NCBI GenBank assembly: GCA_943357275.1
Contig: CALRGL010000054.1
Location: 1-6,931 of the forward strand
Source: Candidatus Uhrbacteria bacterium RIFOXYB12_FULL_58_10
GTDB lineage: Bacteria; Patescibacteriota; Patescibacteriia; UBA9934; GWF2-40-263
Length of the DNA: 6,931 nucleotides
Reading direction: 5' to 3'
A program made the translations under genes and the position numbers. Below the pieces are notes generated by a model. It did not search any database. It was not told where the DNA came from and saw only the letters and a program-made list of their open reading frames with translations. Shown one piece after another: positions 6,105 to 6,931 of the stretch; position 1 is the first letter of the stretch, and each line of letters opens with the position of its first letter.

Positions 6105-6130
6105 AAAAACGCCTTTGCAGGCGTTTTTTT
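6105..6130. terminator. bidirectional terminator between the convergent fusion gene and rplS
   Basis: AAAAACGCC (6105-6113) pairs with GGCGTTTTT (6120-6128) around TTTGCA. T runs lie on both outer sides, seven Ts on the plus strand and five on the minus strand. It directly adjoins the rplS stop codon (6131-6133), so it ends rplS transcripts and backs up the hairpin at 6064 for the plus strand. Confidence 0.9.
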
Positions 6131-6628
6131 CTACTTTCCTTTGACGTAAGTTTCGTTCAATTTTCGGCCGAATCGTTCTTTTAAGTTCAAGAGGTAGTGG
6201 AGTTTTGCTCGTCGTACCTTTGCTGTTTTTACGAGTTCGATTTTTGCTACAACAGGGGAGTTGATTGGGTAGATTTTTTCTACGCTGAATCCGTCTGTAA
6301 TTTTACGAACGGTCATCGTGCGACCAATGCCTGCGCCACTGAGTCCAAGAATGATTCCTTCAAAGATCTGAACGCGTTCTCGCTTTTCTCCTTTAGGGGA
6401 GATGTCGACGAGACGTTCGTGAACTTTTACGGTTTGTCCTGGTTTAATTTCGTGCATGTGTACGAGCTTTGCTTTGAAAGCAGGCTCTGGTTTGACTGTT
6501 TCTGCTACAACCTCTGGAGCTTTCGCTTCTTCTGGTGTTGCTTCTACAGCGATTTCTTCGGAAACAGGAGTTGTTTCCTCAGTTGTCTCAACTTCTACGG
6601 TTGGTTCTGTTGTCTGTTCGTCTGACAT
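6131..6628 (-). CDS. rplS: 50S ribosomal protein bL19 with acidic N-terminal extension
   Basis: bL19 binds 23S rRNA at the 30S-50S subunit interface. Family homology covers residues ~58-160 of 165: IKPGQTVKVHERL (61-73), RVQIFEGIILGL (85-96), TMTVRKITDGFSVEKIYP (104-121), SPVVAKIELV (124-133) and KVRRAKLHYL (137-146). The usual length is about 115 residues. The excess is a ~50-residue N-terminal extension rich in Glu, Thr, Val and Pro, predicted disordered and strongly acidic, unusual for a protein that contacts rRNA. The start at 6628 (MSDEQTTEP) is preferred because it opens the acidic tail; ATGs at 6646, 6661 and 6670 are also in frame, and no clear Shine-Dalgarno decides. It converges on the fusion gene and lies downstream of the kinase gene on the same strand, probably with its own promoter. 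Confidence 0.95.
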   Translation of the reverse strand: MSDEQTTEPTVEVETTEETTPVSEEIAVEATPEEAKAPEVVAETVKPEPAFKAKLVHMHEIKPGQTVKVHERLVDISPKGEKRERVQIFEGIILGLSGAGIGRTMTVRKITDGFSVEKIYPINSPVVAKIELVKTAKVRRAKLHYLLNLKERFGRKLNETYVKGK

Positions 6629-6659
6629 AGAGATAGTTATTCGCATCCTAGTGGAACGC

Positions 6660-6680
6660 ATCGGATTCAAAGGAATCGAT
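6660..6680 (-). promoter_or_regulatory. candidate hairpin in the rplS leader
   Basis: Read on the minus strand, ATCGATTC pairs with GAATCCGAT around CTTT: eight base pairs with one bulged C. It lies in the ~85-base leader predicted from the promoter at 6721-6749. Leader structures for ribosomal-protein feedback exist for bL19 in other bacteria. No match to a named leader is claimed here, and a hairpin of this size can arise by chance. Confidence 0.3.
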
Positions 6681-6720
6681 CAGAGTTCATGGGTATGAGA
6701 GAAATAATAAATGCGCCAAA

Positions 6721-6749
6721 ATAATAGCTAAAATGGGAGAAATCGTCAA
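6721..6749 (-). promoter_or_regulatory. candidate rplS promoter overlapping the upstream stop codon
   Basis: On the minus strand TTGACG (6749-6744, five of six) is followed after 17 bases by TATTAT (6726-6721, five of six). Transcription would start near 6714, about 85 bases before the rplS start. The -35 contains the TGA stop of the kinase-like gene, so the promoter begins inside that gene's end. Confidence 0.65.
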
Positions 6750-6931
6750 GAGGCGGTAGAAAAAGCATTCAAAATCTCCTGAACAATCGATTCTGGAGTT
6801 TGGTTTGTGGTATCGATGACCAAATCGTAGTTTGAGCGGTCTAAATAGTCGATTCCGTAGTATTTCTGGTATCGACGTTGGTCTGAAGCCAAACGTTCAG
6901 CAATGCGAGTTTTAACTTCCTCAGCTGAAGA
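6746..6931 (-). CDS. cmk: cytidylate kinase-like protein, C-terminal 61 residues only
   Basis: The frame read leftwards from the right edge is open for 61 codons to TGA (6748-6746); the gene's beginning is outside the window. The tail has RIAERLASDQRRYQKYYGID (9-28), then YLDRSNYDLVIDTT (29-42) and TPESIVQEIL (45-54). This R..RY..YYGID..D.S.YDLVIDT pattern is typical of the short archaeal-type (type 2) cytidylate kinases, P-loop enzymes that phosphorylate CMP and dCMP, and of related AAA_33-type nucleotide kinases. The ATP-binding P-loop would lie in the missing part, so exact substrate specificity is inferred. No terminator is seen between it and rplS, so read-through into rplS is possible. 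Confidence 0.75.
   Translation of the reverse strand, partial: SSAEEVKTRIAERLASDQRRYQKYYGIDYLDRSNYDLVIDTTNQTPESIVQEILNAFSTAS

Noticed and set aside
6197..6625. 142-codon open frame antisense to rplS
   Set aside because: It lies wholly opposite the conserved bL19 gene, and its Phe/Cys/Ser-rich translation is the usual shadow of Glu/Lys-rich coding sequence.
6629..6670. Longer rplS starting at ATG 6670
   Set aside because: The extra 14 residues (MNPMRSTRMRITIS) do not resemble the acidic tail, overlap the leader hairpin and have no Shine-Dalgarno. It remains possible but less likely than 6628.

Overview
The window looks like chromosome of a candidate-phyla-radiation (Patescibacteria) bacterium; this is an inference. 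It rests on the style of the UvrA, a secreted cysteine-free protein with C-terminal repeat modules of a kind common in that group, an archaeal-style cytidylate kinase tail next to a ribosomal protein bL19 with a long acidic N-terminal extension, short intergenic gaps, and variable use of Shine-Dalgarno sites. The standard code fits: no gene needs TGA read as an amino acid. I see no mobile element, CRISPR array, rRNA or tRNA.

Layout. Bases 1-243 hold the possible 3' end of an unrecognised gene, then a long hairpin with a T5 run that ends on the base before the uvrA start codon. uvrA (244-3144, +) encodes the full nucleotide-excision-repair damage sensor and ends at a strong intrinsic terminator. 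Next, behind a near-consensus sigma70-type promoter, is a 566-residue exported protein (3264-4964, +), predicted beta-rich, with two C-terminal repeat modules. A perfect 26-bp palindrome and a terminator follow. A third promoter, very similar to the second, drives a 316-residue gene (5104-6054, +) with a perfect Shine-Dalgarno. Two terminator hairpins, the second probably bidirectional, separate it from the convergent rplS gene (6131-6628, -). The C-terminal 61 codons of a cytidylate-kinase-like gene (6746-6931, -) enter from the right edge, and the likely rplS promoter overlaps its stop codon.

The most unusual object is the 316-residue protein. Its first ~175 residues read as the N-terminal (acceptor-side) Rossmann domain of a GT-B glycosyltransferase. 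At the point where that family crosses to its nucleotide-sugar-binding C-terminal domain, the sequence switches in frame to the last pore helix (M3) and S2 ligand-binding half of a prokaryotic ionotropic-glutamate-receptor-like channel. Neither parent is complete: the sugar-nucleotide domain, the S1 lobe, M1 and the pore loop are all missing. The predicted topology is nevertheless coherent (glycosyltransferase half inside, one membrane helix, receptor half outside). It is either a real gene fusion with an unknown sensing or scaffold role, or an assembly or recombination chimera. Read coverage and homologues would decide.

The genes do not form an operon. Each plus-strand gene appears to have its own promoter and terminator, and the repair, surface, fusion and translation genes show no evident shared pathway.
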